Below are positions 7,149 through 7,397 of a DNA stretch of 7,397 nt, one piece after another. The stretch is from NCBI GenBank assembly GCA_051747385.1, contig JBNJGB010000070.1, forward strand, positions 1 to 7,397, read 5' to 3'. The translations under genes and the position numbers were made by a program. A model generated the notes under the pieces. It saw only the letters and a list, made by a program, of their open reading frames with translations. It searched no databases and was not told where the DNA came from. The number at the start of each line of letters is the position of its first letter. The first letter of the stretch is position 1. The stretch is from JBNJGB01 sp051747385. GTDB lineage: Bacteria > Myxococcota_A > UBA9042 > PHBI01 > JACKFB01.

Positions 7149-7167
7149 GCGCAAAGCCGCAAGGGCC
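7149..7167 (+). repeat. Half-copy of the CGCAAAG-type repeat
   Basis: GCGCAAAGCCGCAAGGGCC closely matches 57-76 (GCGCGAAGCCGCGAAGGGCC), with two substitutions and one missing base. It lies 40 nt beyond the stop of the secreted-protein gene, much as the full element lies beyond the glycosyltransferase gene. The second arm of the hairpin is not present here. Confidence 0.55.
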
Positions 7168-7186
7168 CGGAGGACACGGGGCAGAT

Positions 7187-7254
7187 GCAGTAGGGCCGCG
7201 TTCCGCGGCGGTCACTTCCCGCAGCAGGGCCGCCGTCCGCGGCGGTCGCTTCCG
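7187..7254. repeat. Two tandem 34-bp imperfect repeats, each with a hairpin
   Basis: Units 7187-7220 and 7221-7254 match at 29 of 34 positions. Each can fold: GCCGCG/CGCGGC (7195-7200, 7204-7209, loop TTC) in the first, and GGCCGCC/GGCGGTC (7228-7234, 7241-7247, one G-T pair, 6-nt loop) in the second. They lie in the 3' region of the secreted-protein gene and might serve as tandem terminators without U-runs. No gene is seen in 7109-7397. Confidence 0.6.
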
Positions 7255-7327
7255 GCCCCACGAGGGAGAGTGTCCCCGCTCCGAAGGGCTCGCGCCAAGC
7301 CTGGGTTTCGGGTGGGTTGCCGAGCAC

Positions 7328-7345
7328 CCGCGTGGAAGCACGCGG
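7328..7345 (+). other. Perfect 7-bp hairpin upstream of the TPP riboswitch
   Basis: CCGCGTG (7328-7334) and CACGCGG (7339-7345) with a GAAG loop. It lies about 20 nt before the riboswitch aptamer. It could terminate upstream transcription or sit in the promoter region of the riboswitch transcript. I see no convincing -35/-10 pair around it. Confidence 0.4.
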
Positions 7346-7355
7346 ATACACTGAG

Positions 7356-7397
7356 GCTTCAGACAGGGGTGCCGAAGACGCGTGTATCTAGGCTGAG
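7356..7397 (+). promoter_or_regulatory. TPP (THI-box) riboswitch, 5' half, cut by the right edge
   Basis: GGGGTGCC (7366-7373) followed after 17 nt by GGCTGAG (7391-7397) is the conserved order of the TPP aptamer: the P2 5' strand, then P3 closed by GCC...GGC, then the CUGAGA core that recognises the pyrimidine part of thiamine pyrophosphate. The intervening bases can add AGA/TCT pairs to P3, and upstream bases near 7356-7365 would be the P1 5' strand. The rest (ACCC, ACCTGAT, the closing P1 strand) lies outside the window. TPP riboswitches turn down thiamine synthesis or transport genes when TPP is plentiful, so such a gene (thiC is a common case) should follow on the plus strand; that gene is not visible here. 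Confidence 0.85.

Larger units (their letters stand above)
7134..7296. repeat. 12-bp direct repeat AGGGCTCGCGCC (7134-7145 and 7285-7296)
   Basis: Two perfect copies 151 bp apart bracket the partial CGCAAAG element and the 34-bp tandem repeat. Neighbouring bases are also similar (CG-AGGGCTCGCGCC-AG), suggesting a longer degraded repeat. Function is unknown. Confidence 0.5.

Noticed and set aside
7187..7254. CRISPR array
   Set aside because: Only two units, directly adjacent with no spacer between them.

Overview
The window is GC-rich, roughly two-thirds GC by eye, and almost fully coding. The host looks like a Gram-negative, free-living bacterium: one gene encodes an outer-membrane beta-barrel with a signal peptide, one a signal-peptide-bearing exported protein, and one a polytopic lipid-linked-sugar glycosyltransferase. 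Protein style, composition and CGCAAAG-type intergenic repeats suggest a myxobacterial/'deltaproteobacterial' lineage, but this is an impression and not a placement.

Layout, left to right. 1-125 is the 3' flank of the first gene and carries a long imperfect hairpin repeat. 126-2498 (minus) encodes a PMT/ArnT-like GT-C glycosyltransferase. 2499-2852 is non-coding. It holds two strong GC hairpins and a 229-bp MITE-like element (2623-2851) with perfect 11-bp terminal inverted repeats and a 4-bp TCTA target duplication; one copy of the duplication contains the rpsI stop codon. 2853-3703 (minus) is the rplM-rpsI operon (L13, S9), with a very good sigma70-type promoter at 3834-3862. 3906-5069 (minus) is metK, followed by a small terminator-like hairpin. 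5070-5339 is the metK upstream region, with candidate promoters and a perfect 10-bp hairpin. 5340-6284 (minus) encodes an outer-membrane beta-barrel protein. 6425-7108 (plus) is divergent from it and encodes a small secreted protein of unknown function. 7109-7397 holds repeats, hairpins and, at the right edge, the 5' half of a TPP (thiamine pyrophosphate) riboswitch on the plus strand, so a thiamine synthesis or transport gene probably lies just outside.

The genes are mostly housekeeping (translation, S-adenosylmethionine synthesis) mixed with envelope functions. I see no defence system, phage, CRISPR array or toxin system. The points most worth a second look are the small mobile element at the rpsI stop codon, the truncated riboswitch, the palindromic CGCAAAG repeat found beyond two gene ends, and the uncharacterised secreted protein sharing a 140-bp intergenic region with the outer-membrane protein.
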